The notes: generated by a model not told the origin, from the sequence alone. DNA of 64,000 nt from Rana temporaria (GCF_905171775.1 NC_053499.1:139225422-139289421); one strand, 5' to 3'. Shown: positions 32,210 to 43,163, counted from the first letter of the stretch. A program made the numbers and translations.

Positions 32210-33366
32210 GGCCCAGATTCACGTAGGGAGCGTGTATTTGTGAGCGGGCGTAACATATCCTATTTACGCTATGCCTCCGCAATTTTGACAGGCAAGTGCA
32301 GTATTCACAAAGCAAAGTTGTGGCGGCGTAGCGTAAATAGGCCGGCGTAAGCCCGCCTAATTCAAATGTGGAACATGTGGGCGTGTTTTATGTTAATTTA
32401 TTGTGACCCCACGTAAATGACGCTTTTTACGAACGGCGCATTCTCCGTCCGTGAAAGTATCCCAGTGCGCATGCTCCAAATTAACCCACAAAAAGCCAAT
32501 GCTTTCGACGTGAACGTAAATGACGCACAGCCCTATTCGCGAACTACTTACGCAAACAACATAATCGATGGAAAATTCTACGCTGGCCCGACGTCCATAC
32601 TTAACATTGGCTGCGCCTCATATAGCAGGGGTAACTTTACGCTGGAAAAAGCCTAACGTAAACGGCATATCTGTACTGCGACGGCTGGGCGTACGTTCGT
32701 GAATAGGCGTATCTAGCTGATTTACATATTCTAGGCGTAAATCAGCGTACACGCCCCTAGCGGCCAGCGTAAATATGCAGTTAAGATACGACGGCGTAGG
32801 AGACTTACGCTGGTCGTATCTTAGACAAATTCTGGCGTATCTGATTCTTTGAATCAGGCGCCAAGATACGACGCCTCACACTCAGGCCTCGTACAGACGA
32901 GGGGACAGTCCGCTGAAAGCGGTCCACCGGACCACTTTCAGCGGACATGTCCCCTCGGAGATTTCTGTCTGATGGTTGTACACACCATCAGACAGAAATC
33001 CGTGCGTACACGATCCGCGGTGACGTGGCCGTGCCGCGACGATGACGCAGCGACGTGCGCGGCCCTGGAAGTTCAATCGGACATGTATGGTGAGTCTGTA
33101 CAGATGACCGAACATGTCCGACGGACAGGCTTCCAGCGGACATGTTTCTTAGCATGCTAAGAAACATTTGTCCGCCGGAAAACGGTCGGCTGGACAAATG
33201 TCCGCTGGAAACCTGTCCGGTCGGCCGTACACACGACCGAACATGTCTGCTGAAACTGGTCAGCGGACCAGTTTCAGCAGACATGTTGGGTCGTGTGTAC
33301 GAGGCTTTAGAGATATGACGGCGTATCTGGAGATACGCCGTCGTATCTCCTACCTGAATCGGGGCC
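32210..33366 (+). mobile_element. Family 1 MITE (middle level), TTA target duplication
   Basis: Termini GGCCCAGATTCACGTAG and CTACCTGAATCGGGGCC. TTA flanks both ends (32207-32209, 33367-33369). The core GACGTCCATACTTAACATTG is near 32588. A family 3 element (32884-33307) is inserted in the right arm. Frames of 70-103 codons inside are chance. Confidence 0.9.
32884..33307. mobile_element. Family 3 MITE (inner level)
   Basis: Ends AGGCCTCGTACAGACGAGG and GGGTCGTGTGTACGAGGCTT. Interior rich in repeats of GTCCGCTGAAA / TTTCAGCGGACATGT and GACCGAACATGTC, giving multiple small dyads. Related to the copy at 57296-57765. Confidence 0.87.
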
Positions 33367-33642
33367 TTACAAGCAAAATGGAAGGATGAGGTAAGTGAAG
33401 GAGGACTGCACTAAGGTAAAGGAAGCTATTTAGGGGGGAAACAAATGTACCTTTACAACCCCTTTAAAGTAATGAGCATTAATATTGATGATGATGACTG
33501 CTTCTAGAGTGGCTAAGACATTCTACTTATAAGCTAGTATAGTTACAGTACTCAGCCCTCGTAGTGTATAATTACCATCACATATCATATCATATCTTTT
33601 GGAAAATTAAAACTAGAGCTGAATTTTCAGAGGAAGGTTTCA

Positions 33643-34514
33643 TTAACCCCCCTGACGGTAAACCCGAGCGCGACTCGGGGTTGGTTTTACATGTTAGGAT
33701 CGGCAAACCCGAGTCGCGCTCGGGCTGGACGGGCTTACCTTTCGCTGGATCCACAGGCTTGGTTTACTCACCTTGTCCCTGGATCCAGCGATGCCACCCG
33801 CTGTGTGAGCGAGCGGGACCTCCTCGCTCGATTCACAGTCCCCGTGTGACGCCGATCTCCGTTCCCTGCGACGTTACGACGCACGGGGACGGAGAACGGC
33901 GCCAAATTCAAAAAAGTAAACAAACACAATACATACAGTATACTGTAATCTTATAGATTACAGTACTGTATGTAAAAAATACACACCCCCCTTGTCCCTA
34001 GTGGTCTGCCCAGTGCCCTGCATGTACTTGTATATAATAAAAAATGTCATTTCTGCCTAAAAACTGTAGATTGTCCAAAAGTGTCCCTTTATGTCAAAAA
34101 TGGTTTTAGATCAGCTAGAAAACAGCGATAATAAATTATAATCACTTGCAGAATTGTGCGATAGCGATTTGCGGGGAAATTCGTCATAAAAAAAATAAAA
34201 TAATGACAGCGACAATTCTGCAACTGCAAATTTCAGTGATTTTGAGTTGATTACATTATTGAATAATTTTTATTATAATTATATTATTATTTGTTATAAT
34301 TATTTATAATTATTTATTATATTATAATTTATAATTTTGTTTTAAAAAAAAAAATCATACCCGGGATGCCTACAAGACTCTTGCTTGGTCAGATTTAAGT
34401 GAGTTATTTCTAAAAATTACAGGCCTACAGTATAAAACGCCAATTTCCTTGCAAAATAAATGTACCGCTTTTGGTACGTAATTCCAGACAGAATCATACC
34501 GCCAGGGAGGTTAA
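33643..34514. mobile_element. TTAACCCCCCTG element, 872 bp
   Basis: Starts TTAACCCCCCTGACGGTA and ends TACCGCCAGGGAGGTTAA, an inverted repeat of about 17 bases on a TTAA target, so piggyBac- or Kolobok-like. Inside the left end CCCGAGCGCGACTCGGG (33663-33679) and its exact reverse complement (33708-33724) form a GC-rich hairpin. The 34260-34350 segment is almost pure A/T. Non-coding. Confidence 0.85.
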
Positions 34515-35000
34515 GGAAAGTGGCAGAACATTTTCAGTCCTCTAACAACTTTGATAAACATTCATATGTCTTGCTGTCATAATTAAGTGCCCCATTCAAT
34601 TGTACATGTGCCCAGTATGTAAACTAGTGTGAAGATTTTAACACAAACATTATTGCCCTTTTGCGAATCTCTTGGCACATTCCACAGTACACAACTTGTG
34701 GAGGAGCAGCTTGTCTTGATTGTTTGCCATTGAAATGCTTGCTGGCAAGCAGCACTAGACTGATCTAGAGACCAAAATATTATCCAACAAAAAATTAATG
34801 TTCATGCTAAACTAATTATCTCAGCTCAAGTCAGCAAAATCAATACACATTATCATTTCATATTTCAGAACATCTAGTGCAATATTGTTTGTAATGTATT
34901 ATAATTATTATAATGCTTAAACGGTCATAATAAGCTGTTTTTCGAAATGTATAACGAAAATTAAATGTACTTCCTAAAAGCATAAAACATCTTATAAAAA
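34515..35000. other. Single-copy block, candidate conserved non-coding DNA
   Basis: No repeat and no coding frame. It contains GCTTGCTGGCAAGC (a 14-bp palindrome near 34739), CAATTGTACATGTG, ACTAATTATCTC and CATTCATATG-like motifs. Its texture is that of deeply conserved enhancers; inference only. Confidence 0.35.
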
Positions 35001-35217
35001 CAGTAAGCTAGTACAGCGCTGCCATTTTCTGACTAATGTAGCACCCTCCTACTGTAAGTAGGATACTGGATAGGCGGGGCACATTTAGTTATTTTCTCCT
35101 GTAGTCAGTGGAGCAATGTGTGATTGCTTTGGGCTGGTCTGGACTCTGCAGGCTGCAGGTTTGATTGCTTCCCCCTGTCTTCTGGAAGATTCCACAATAA
35201 AGTCAGTTGGGAGGAGG
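35001..35217. other. Flank of the large hAT-like element
   Basis: TGTAGCACCCTCCTACTGTA at 35037 and GGCGGGGCACATTTAG suggest another old repeat, possibly LTR-like, continuing after the hAT element at 37570-37740. No ends paired. Confidence 0.35.
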
Positions 35218-35225
35218 CAAATCAG

Positions 35226-35352
35226 CAGTGGCGGCTGGTGCTCCATTTTTTTGGGGGGGCGCAAACAAAACCCCAACCAACCCCCCCCCCCCCCAATGTC
35301 ACTCACAGACAATGTGACCTGCATTTAGACAGAGGAATAGATTGGATAGGAC

Positions 35353-35443
<91 letters not shown>

Positions 35444-35455
35444 CAGACAGATAAT

Positions 35456-35543
<88 letters not shown>

Positions 35544-35562
35544 CAGACATATAATTAGATAG

Positions 35563-35623
<61 letters not shown>

Positions 35624-35653
35624 TATAGATAGATAGATAATCAGACAGATAAT

Positions 35654-35741
<88 letters not shown>

Positions 35742-35760
35742 CAGACATATAATTAGATAG

Positions 35761-35835
<75 letters not shown>

Positions 35836-35896
35836 CAGACAGATAATTAGATAGAGATAGATAGATAGATATATAATCAGACAGATAATTAGATAG

Positions 35897-35927
<31 letters not shown>

Positions 35928-35939
35928 CAGACAGATAAT

Positions 35940-35975
<36 letters not shown>

Positions 35976-36152
35976 GATAGAGATTGATTATCTATCTATC
36001 TCTATCTATCTATCTATCTATCTAATTATCTGTCTGATTATCTATCTATCTATCTATCTCTCTATCTATCTCTATCTAATTATCTGTCTGATTATCTATC
36101 TATCTATCTATCTATCTCTATCTGACAGATAATTAGATAGAGATAGATAGAG

Positions 36153-36203
<51 letters not shown>

Positions 36204-36343
36204 CAGACAGATAATTAGATAGATAGATAGAGACAGAGAGAGAGAGACAGAGACAGAGGGACAGAGAGAGATAGATAGATAATCAGACAGATAATTAGAT
36301 AGATAGATATATAGATAGATAGATAGATAATCAGACAGATAAT

Positions 36344-36419
<76 letters not shown>

Positions 36420-36472
36420 GACAGAGACACAGAGAGAGATAGATAGATAATCAGACAGATAATTAGATAGAT

Positions 36473-36503
<31 letters not shown>

Positions 36504-36519
36504 TAATCAGACAGATAAT

Positions 36520-36583
<64 letters not shown>

Positions 36584-36763
36584 GATAGAGAGATAGAGAG
36601 ATAGATAGAGAGATAGATAATCAGACAGATAATTAGATAGATAGATAGATAGAGACAGAGAGAGAGACAGAGACAGAGGGACAGAGAGAGATAGATAGAT
36701 AATCAGACAGATAATTAGATAGATAGATATATAGATAGATAGATAGATAATCAGACAGATAAT

Positions 36764-36819
<56 letters not shown>

Positions 36820-37561
36820 GACAGAGGGACAGAGAGAGAGAGAGACAGATATAAGAGAGATATAAGAGACAGATATAAGAGACAGATATAAGAGAGATAT
36901 AAGAGACTTGTAAAGCATGGCTGTAGGTCGCAGAGCAGGGAGCCCTCCCTCACACACAGGAGATGTGTGTAATGAAGGCTCCAGCACAGATCGGGTGAAG
37001 CATGGCCCCCCCTCCACTCTCCATCACAAGCTGACAATACATCCAGCAAGGAAGTGTGGAAGGAGTGGACACTGGACAGACACTGGGTTAAAAGAATAAA
37101 TAAAGAGTTTTAATAAGAATATTTTACTTACCTCCATGTCCTGGAGCCAGAGAAGTGAAACTGAAAGTGACACAGCCACCCGCCCGGGAAAAGCACTGCT
37201 CATTTCCTAGCAGTGCAGAAGGAACCAATGTGAGGGGCTGGAGAGACACAGGACCGATGTGATTGGCTGGAGTGGCGTCCTGCACATAGCCACAGAGCTT
37301 AAAAAAAAACTTGCAAATGAAACGTCCTGCTGCAGCATTGGCAGGACGTTTCAATGATGCCTATTCCTTAATATCGCACTGTTCCCGGCGCCCAGAGCCC
37401 GCCCCGAACACTTTAAAGGACCTTTTTTTTTCTTAAAGGGCCAAAAAAAAAAATTGTTTTTTTCATTTTTTTTTTATTTTTTTTTTTTATTTTCTTTTGT
37501 CAATGGCTTTGGGGTGGGGGGGGGCGGCGCCCAGGCGCCCCCTATGGACGGGCCGCCACTG
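35226..37561. mobile_element. Large hAT-like non-autonomous element carrying a GATA array
   Basis: CAGTGGCGGCTGGTGC at the left and GGGCCGCCACTG at the right, flanked on both sides by the perfect 8-bp direct repeat CAAATCAG (35218-35225 and 37562-37569), diagnostic for hAT-type insertion. Next to the termini are GGGGGGGCGC and GGCGCCCCC. About 1.5 kb of the 2.34 kb is a GATA-type tandem array; 36904-37500 is ordinary sequence with a T-rich run. No transposase is seen. Confidence 0.88.
35353..36903. repeat. GATA tetranucleotide array with higher-order structure and an inverted block
   Basis: Long runs of GATA are punctuated by AATCAGACAGATAATAAG and AATCAGACATATAATTAG markers at 35441, 35541, 35639 and 35739, a ~98-100 bp spacing in which the two marker types alternate, giving a ~198-bp unit. 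From about 35990 to 36123 the array flips to TCTA (TATCTGTCTGATTATC), then flips back. A ~160-bp block beginning GACAGAGAGAGAGACAG at 36231 recurs at 36654. The tail is AGATATAAGAGA repeats. Frames translating to YLSI repeats are artefacts. Confidence 0.95.
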
Positions 37562-37569
37562 CAAATCAG

Positions 37570-37781
37570 TAGCTTGAATATTTATTTTGTGTTTGCACAT
37601 CTCTGGGGGAGAATGTCCAGTAGGTGGTTGGGGAGTGCATACATAGTCTGGGGTCTGAGACAGCCCTGGATAAATTCCCAGCCCAGCTAAGATTCTGCCT
37701 GTGTTCATTGAGGTTCCAGCTGTGGCAGAGCTGGGGGGGATTGTTTTGTTAAAAATCTATGGCGCTAAGAGAGTAATTTCA
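37570..37781. other. Continuation of sequence interrupted by the hAT-like element
   Basis: Follows TSD copy 2; TAGCTTGAATATTTATTTTG then GGTGGTTGGGGAGTGC. No gene recognised. Confidence 0.35.
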
Positions 37782-37838
37782 CTAACCACTTCCGTACCGC
37801 GCCTATTCTGGCACTTCTCTCCTTCATGTACAAATCAT

Positions 37839-38497
37839 GGGCCAGATTCACGTATAATCCCGACGGCGTAATGTATTGCATTTATGTTACACCGCCGCAA
37901 GTTTTATGGGCAAGTGCTTGATTCACAAAGCACTTGCCTGTAAACTTGCAGCAGCGTAGCGTAAATCCGTCCGGCGCAAGCCCGCCTAATTCAAATGGGG
38001 CGTGTATCATTTAAATTAGGCGCATTCCCGCGCCGAACGTACTGCGCATGCGCCGTCCCTAAAATTTCCTGACGTACATTGCGCTAAATGACGTCGCAAG
38101 GACGTCATTGGTTTCGACGTTAACGTAAATGGCGTCCAGCGACATTCACGGACGACTTACGCAAACGACGTTAAATTTTAAATTTCGACACGGGAACGAC
38201 GGCCATACTTAACATTGGCTAAACCACCTAGGGGCTAGCTTTATCTTAACGCCGCCTATCTCTACGGAAACGGCGTACATTTACAGCGACGGGCAAATCG
38301 TACGTTCGTGAATCAGAGTAACGACTCATTTGCATATTCTACGCCGACTGCAATGGACTTACACCTGTCGGATCTTAGGGAGATCTATGCGTAACCTGAT
38401 TCTATGAATCAGGCGCATAGATACGACCGGCCGGATTCAAAGATACGACGATACAATCAGGAGATACGCCGTCGTATCTTCTTTATGAATCTGGCCC
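37839..38497 (+). mobile_element. Family 1 MITE with CAT target duplication
   Basis: Termini GGGCCAGATTCACGTA and TATGAATCTGGCCC, with CAT at 37836-37838 and 38498-38500. Core GGGAACGACGGCCATACTTA near 38191. Interior shares AATGACGTCGCAAGGACGTC with other family copies. Confidence 0.9.
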
Positions 38498-39306
38498 CAT
38501 ATGTTTTTGCTAGAAAATTATTAAGAACCCCCAAACATAATATATTTTTTTTTAGCAGACACCCTAGGGAATAAAATGGAGTCATTGCAACTTTTTATCT
38601 CGCATGGTATTTACTCAATCATTTTTTAAACACCTTTTTTTTGGAAAAATGTCATGAATTTAAAAATAACAAAACAGTAAAGTTAGCCCAATTTTTTTTT
38701 GTATAATGTGAAAGATGATGTTACGCCCGATTAAATAGATACCTAACATGTCACGCTTTAAAATTGCGCACACTCGTGGAGTGGCGCCAAACTTCCGTAC
38801 TTAAAAATCTCCATAGGCGACGCTTTATTTTTTTTTCTACAGGTTACCAGTTTAATGTTACAGAAGAGGTCTAGTGCTAAAATTGTTGCGCACGCTCTAA
38901 TGCACGTGACTATACCTCACATGTGTGGTTTAAACTGCGTTTACATATGTGGGCGGGACTTACGTGTGTGTTCGCTTCTGAGCGCGAGCTACCGGGCATT
39001 TTAAATTAAATTTTTAAATTTTTATTTTACTTATTTTATTTACATTTTTTTTATCACTTTTATTCCTATTACAAGGAATGTAAACATCCCTTGTAATAGG
39101 AATCTATTGTGACATGTCCTCTTTATGGAGAGATGCAGGGTCAATTAGACCCCACATCTCTCCTCCAGGCTGGAAAGTGTGGGATTGAGAAAAAAATACC
39201 CCTTTCTGATGCTGATTGCGGCTATATTTACAACCGGGCGTGAAGCCATAATGTTGCGCCCGGGTCTCCGGTGGTCATAGAGATGACTGGAAATCTCTAT
39301 CGTCAA

Positions 39307-39588
39307 CAGGGGTGGACTGACAACTCATGGGACCCCTGGGCAATAGAAGATTATGGGGCCCCTGGGCTTACAGATGGCCACCACGCCAGGAGGCAGTGCA
39401 GAGGCGGGCAGCTAAAATCTCAAGATTTTCACATCAAAAGCATGTCGGTTTCGGACATATCAAGGACGGATGTAAAAAAAAACACAGATTTCTACATACT
39501 GTCCCTGGTTTTATTGAGTCTGACAACCTTGATGGGGCCCCCTAGTGGCATGGGGCCCCCGAGAGTGCCAATCGTCAGTCCGCCCCTG
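39307..39588. mobile_element. hAT-like MITE, 282 bp, perfect 8-bp target duplication
   Basis: CAGGGGTGGACTGAC at the left and GTCAGTCCGCCCCTG at the right. ATCGTCAA flanks both sides (39299-39306 and 39589-39596) without mismatch. The interior has GGGGCCCCTGGGC and GGGGCCCCCTAGTGG. No coding. Confidence 0.92.
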
Positions 39589-39748
39589 ATCGTCAATGTG
39601 TTAGTGTATTTAAATATGCTAATACATTTACCACTACTCTCCCCCCTCCCACAGACTGACAATGTTGGTTTTGGGTTTAATACCACTTTAAATACAGTTG
39701 CATGATTTTCATACATAGGTAGAAGGAATAATAGCATTTAAACATTGT

Positions 39749-40424
39749 GGGCCAGATTCACGTAGAATTGCGGCCGTGTAACGTAACCCGTTTACGTTAC
39801 ACCGCCGCAAGTTTTCAGTGTAAGTGCCTGATCCACAAAGCACTTACCTGTAAACTTGCGGCGATGTATCGTAAACACGTCCGGCGCAAGCCCGCCCAAT
39901 TCAAATGGGGCGTGTACCATTTAAATTAGATGCGCTCCCTCGCCGGACGTTCTGCGCATGCTCCGTTCGCAATTTTCCTGACGTGCTTTGCACGAAATTA
40001 CGGCGGGGCAACGTGTTTGTGAATCGCGACGTGCGTAACGTACTTACGCCGAAAAAAAAAATCAAAATCGACGCGGGAACGACGACCATACTTTAACATG
40101 GCTGGTGTAAAGTTAAGCCATGAAAAAGATTGCTTAACTTTGCGACGGGAAACTAAGACTTGCGCCGACATAACGACCGCGAAAACCGTCGTGGATCGCC
40201 GTAACTGCTAATTTGCATACCCGACGCTGGAATACGACGCGAACTCCACTCAGCGGCGGCCGCGGTTCTGCATCCTAAGATCCGACGGTGTAAGACAATT
40301 ACACCTGTCGGATCTTAGGGCTATCTATGCGTAACTGATTCTATGAATCAGTCGCATAGATACTCTGAGAGATACGACGGCGTTTCAGAGATACGCCGTC
40401 GTATCTCTTCTGTGAATCTGGCCC
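39749..40424 (+). mobile_element. Family 1 MITE
   Basis: Termini GGGCCAGATTCACGTAG and CTGTGAATCTGGCCC; core GGGAACGACGACCATACTTT near 40075. The ends also include a long dyad around GATACGACGGCG..CGCCGTCGTATC. Flanks (TGT, ACT) no longer match. Confidence 0.87.
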
Positions 40425-41340
40425 ACTATTTTTAGTGTCACATGTAAGAATTCCCAAACCTTACATAAATGTTTCAAAATAAACAGCAAGTCTTATTTGT
40501 GATTGAATTCTTAACATTTTGCATTTTAAAGGTAAGACAATATCAATCCACATCTGATTTTAAAATGGCAAATCTTTTATGTAATTGTTTTGGTTTAGCA
40601 TAGAAGCCTTAAAATCCTTAAATTACCCCGGAAACATAACAAGTCACCTTGTATTTTCTATGTGAATTACTATTATACTAAAATACCACACATAAAGCAT
40701 AAAATTAAGTATGCGCTTTGAATTCATACTGCAAGCTCTTCACATTATTTTTAAATTTTACTGCCAGGTAAAGCCTATTGTAAAATGTCAATTACTAATC
40801 TCACCGACAAAGAATGTGGAAAACATAATGCTTTATTGATCAGTTTAGAAGTGCCCTTTATATTTTAGATACAAGTGGAAATGCATCCATTCTTTGTGGA
40901 TTGCAATTATGCTATATAACCGAGAACATTGTCATTTTTTTTTTAAATTGCCTCCAATTGCCTGTCATCTTTTCAGCATTTCTAAAGTGCTATTTTTAAA
41001 TTGTTGTATATTAGTTTATTTAAAACTATGTTTAAACCTGATCAATACAATCTTTTATAAGCTTCAACATCTTAATATATTTCATAAGCTGATTTTTATA
41101 TATATATTATGTTCTGAGGCTTTCATTAAAATAATATCTGGCGATCCTGCCATGAAAGTCCTTGGTCAGGCACTTCCAGTTTTCGTACCCCAGTTTATTG
41201 TTACTCTGTTACACCTGACGGAGACTAGGCATGGTCACCATCAGGAAACCACCTTGACAAATCCCACACAGCTATCACCGGAGTGCTTGCAGGTTGAACA
41301 TGGCAGAAAAGAGGAAGCAAGAGATGAAATAAAAGATAAA
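40425..41340. other. Single-copy block, candidate conserved non-coding DNA
   Basis: AT-rich, no repeat termini. The 40450-40920 part has many ATTA and octamer-like words (ATGCAAAT-like, GGATTGCAATTATGC) and no exon. A 154-codon plus-strand frame (40894-41358) is AT-driven and has no domain. Confidence 0.3.
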
Positions 41341-41350
41341 AAAACAGGGT

Positions 41351-41356
<6 letters not shown>

Positions 41357-41402
<46 letters not shown>
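41357..41402. repeat. (TA)n microsatellite
   Basis: About 22 uninterrupted TA units. Confidence 0.95.
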
Positions 41403-41404
<2 letters not shown>

Positions 41405-41426
41405 ACCCATTGCTTTAACAAACTAA

Positions 41427-41717
41427 GGAGGTTATTTATAAAGGCAAATCCACTTTGCACTACCTGTGCAAACTAGAAGTGCAAAGTGCACTTGAAATTG
41501 CACTGAAAGTGCACTTGGAAGTGCAGTTGTTGTAGATCTGAGGGGGATATTCAAGGAAAATAAAAAACAGCATTTTAGCTTGCACATGATTGGATAATAA
41601 AATCAGCAGAGCTTCCCCTTATTTCAGATCTACCCCCTCAGATGTACAACGACTGCACTTCAAAGTGCAATTTCAAGTGCACTTTGCACTTGTAGTTTGT
41701 ACTTCGTAAATAACCCT
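41427..41717. mobile_element. GGAGGTTATTTA MITE, 291 bp, CTAA flanks
   Basis: Left end GGAGGTTATTTATAAAGGC and right end TTCGTAAATAACCCT are inverted; CTAA flanks both sides (41423-41426, 41718-41721). The interior is a long imperfect dyad of AGTGCAAAGTGCAC and GATCTGAGGGGG / CCCCCTCAGAT. Fragments of the family are at 26940 and 57200. Confidence 0.8.
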
Positions 41718-41721
41718 CTAA

Positions 41722-42402
41722 GGGCCAGATCCACATACAAATAGATCGGCGCAGCGTATCAGAGATACGCTACGCCGCCGTTCCTTACCTGGCGTAATTT
41801 CGAATCCTTAAAGATTTTGCGCCGTAAGTTACGGCGGCGTAGTGTATCTCTGGCGGCGGAATTCAAATCGGCGATAAGGGGGCGTGTTTCATTTAAATGA
41901 AGCGTGTCCCCACGCCGAATTAACTGCGCATGCTCCGTTTCTAAATTTCCCGCCGTGCATTTCGCTAAATGACGTCGCAACAACGTCATTTTTTTAACTT
42001 AGACGTGAATTACGTCCATCTCGATTCACGGACGATGGCCATACTTAACATGGCAAGTCTAACTATACACCGCAAAATACCAGCTTTAACTATACGCCAG
42101 AAAAAGCCGACTAGAGACGCCATAAAAAAAAAAAAAGGGCCGGCCGCTCGTACGTTCGTGGATCGTCGGAAATAGCTAATTTGCATACCCGATGCGAAAA
42201 ACGACGTGAACGCCACCCAGCGGACGCCGAAGTATTGCATCTTAGATCCGAAGGCGTACGAGGACGTACACCTGTCGGATCTAACCCAGATGCCGTCGTA
42301 TTAGGGTTTGAGGATTCAAACTAAAGATACAACGCGGGTAATTTGAAAGTACGCCGGTGTATCAGTAGATACGCTGGCATACTCTGTCTGTGGATCTGCC
42401 CC
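41722..42402 (+). mobile_element. Family 1 MITE with TAA target duplication
   Basis: Termini GGGCCAGATCCACATAC and CTGTGGATCTGCCCC; TAA at 41719-41721 and 42403-42405. Core GGCCATACTTAACATGG near 42046 (the upstream GGGAACGAC is deleted). It abuts the preceding MITE, sharing its right-hand CTAA. Confidence 0.88.
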
Positions 42403-42493
42403 TAAATATCATCCAGATAGGATTTACTTGTACTATATTTTGATTTGTCCTGAAGTTCCAGGTAACTGCATAAAAAAGGTTGACATAACTAGT

Positions 42494-42790
42494 TTAAAGT
42501 GATATTAAAGTCTTGTTTTTTTTTTTGTTTAAAAAAATCAAACATGTTATACTTACCTGTTCTGGGTAAAACCAGTGTTTTTTACCCAGAACAGCCCAGA
42601 TCCTCCTCTTCTCAAGTCCCGTGTCCAGTGCTTCTGGCCCCTCCCTCCTGCCGAGTGTCCCCACAGCAAGCAGCTTGCTATGGGGGCACCTAAGCCAAGC
42701 CACTGCTTTTTGTGTCCATTCAGACACGGAGCACGGCTCGTCCCCACCCCCTCTCTCTCCTCATTGGCTCACTGACTTTGATTGATATAT
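42494..42790 (+). mobile_element. Family 4 element, truncated
   Basis: Starts TTAAAGTGATATTAAAGTC. Shares ATGTTATACTTACCTG, CTTCTGGCCCCTCCCTCC, AAGCAGCTTGCTATGGGG and TTGGCTCACTGACTTTG with the copies at 11802 and 23234. The right end is missing after TTGATTGATA. Confidence 0.78.
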
Positions 42791-42955
42791 TTTCTGCATC
42801 TGCTACTTGCTCTCATGTATTTTGGATTCACTGGCTATCATTCCAGTTTATACACGTTTCACAAGTGTGATTGTTAGTTTGATTACCTATCACCCATTGG
42901 ATTTTTGTTTGCTGGGTGTGTTACATCAGTTACATTATTTCCGCTTTCCCTGCCC
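42791..42955. other. Short spacer
   Basis: Unclassified, T-rich. Confidence 0.3.
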
Positions 42956-43163
42956 CTCCTTTTGTTTATAGCGAAAAAATAAACAAAGGTGATAAAATAA
43001 AAATAAAAGACAGCTCTATTTGTGGGTAAAAAAGAACATCAATTTTGTTTGGGTACAACGTTGCACGGCAGCTCAATTGTCAGTTAAAGCGACGCAGTGC
43101 TGTATCACAAAAAAATGGCCTGGTCAGGAAGGGGGCAAATCCTTCTGGGCCAGAAGTGTTTAA
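42956..43163 (-). mobile_element. Family 2 element, truncated
   Basis: Minus copy: GTTTATAGCGAAAAAAT, TCAATTTTGTTTGGGTAC, CAGTTAAAGCGACGCAGTGC and the terminus CAGAAGTGTTTAA at 43163. Confidence 0.82.

Larger units (their letters stand above)
31921..33467. mobile_element. T2/Kolobok-like MITE (outer level of a three-level nest)
   Basis: Left end TTAAAGGGGTTGTAAAGG and right end CCTTTACAACCCCTTTAA are perfect inverted repeats of 18-19 bases including the TTAA target. This matches the TTAAAGGRR signature of Xenopus T2 MITEs. Without the nested family 1 element (32210-33366), the element is about 390 bp. Confidence 0.88.
37782..39660 (+). mobile_element. Family 2b long element with two nested insertions
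   Basis: Starts CTAACCACTTCCGTACCG, a variant of the TTAACCACTT terminus, and includes TAGCAGACACCCTAGGG, AAGTTAGCCCAATTTT, ACATGTGTGGTTTAAAC and a dyad ATTCCTATTACAAGG..CCTTGTAATAGGAAT (39061-39102). A family 1 element (37839-38497) and a hAT-like MITE (39307-39588) are inserted. The right end is approximate. Its opposite-strand relative is at 3985-5370. Confidence 0.7.

Noticed and set aside
36215..37049. Long minus-strand frames of 71-138 codons rich in YLSIYLSI
   Set aside because: They are translations of the GATA/TATC microsatellite, which has no stops in some frames.
40894..41358. 154-codon plus-strand frame with hydrophobic stretches
   Set aside because: AT-rich composition gives Leu/Ile/Phe-rich translations by chance; it has no domain and ends at a TA microsatellite.
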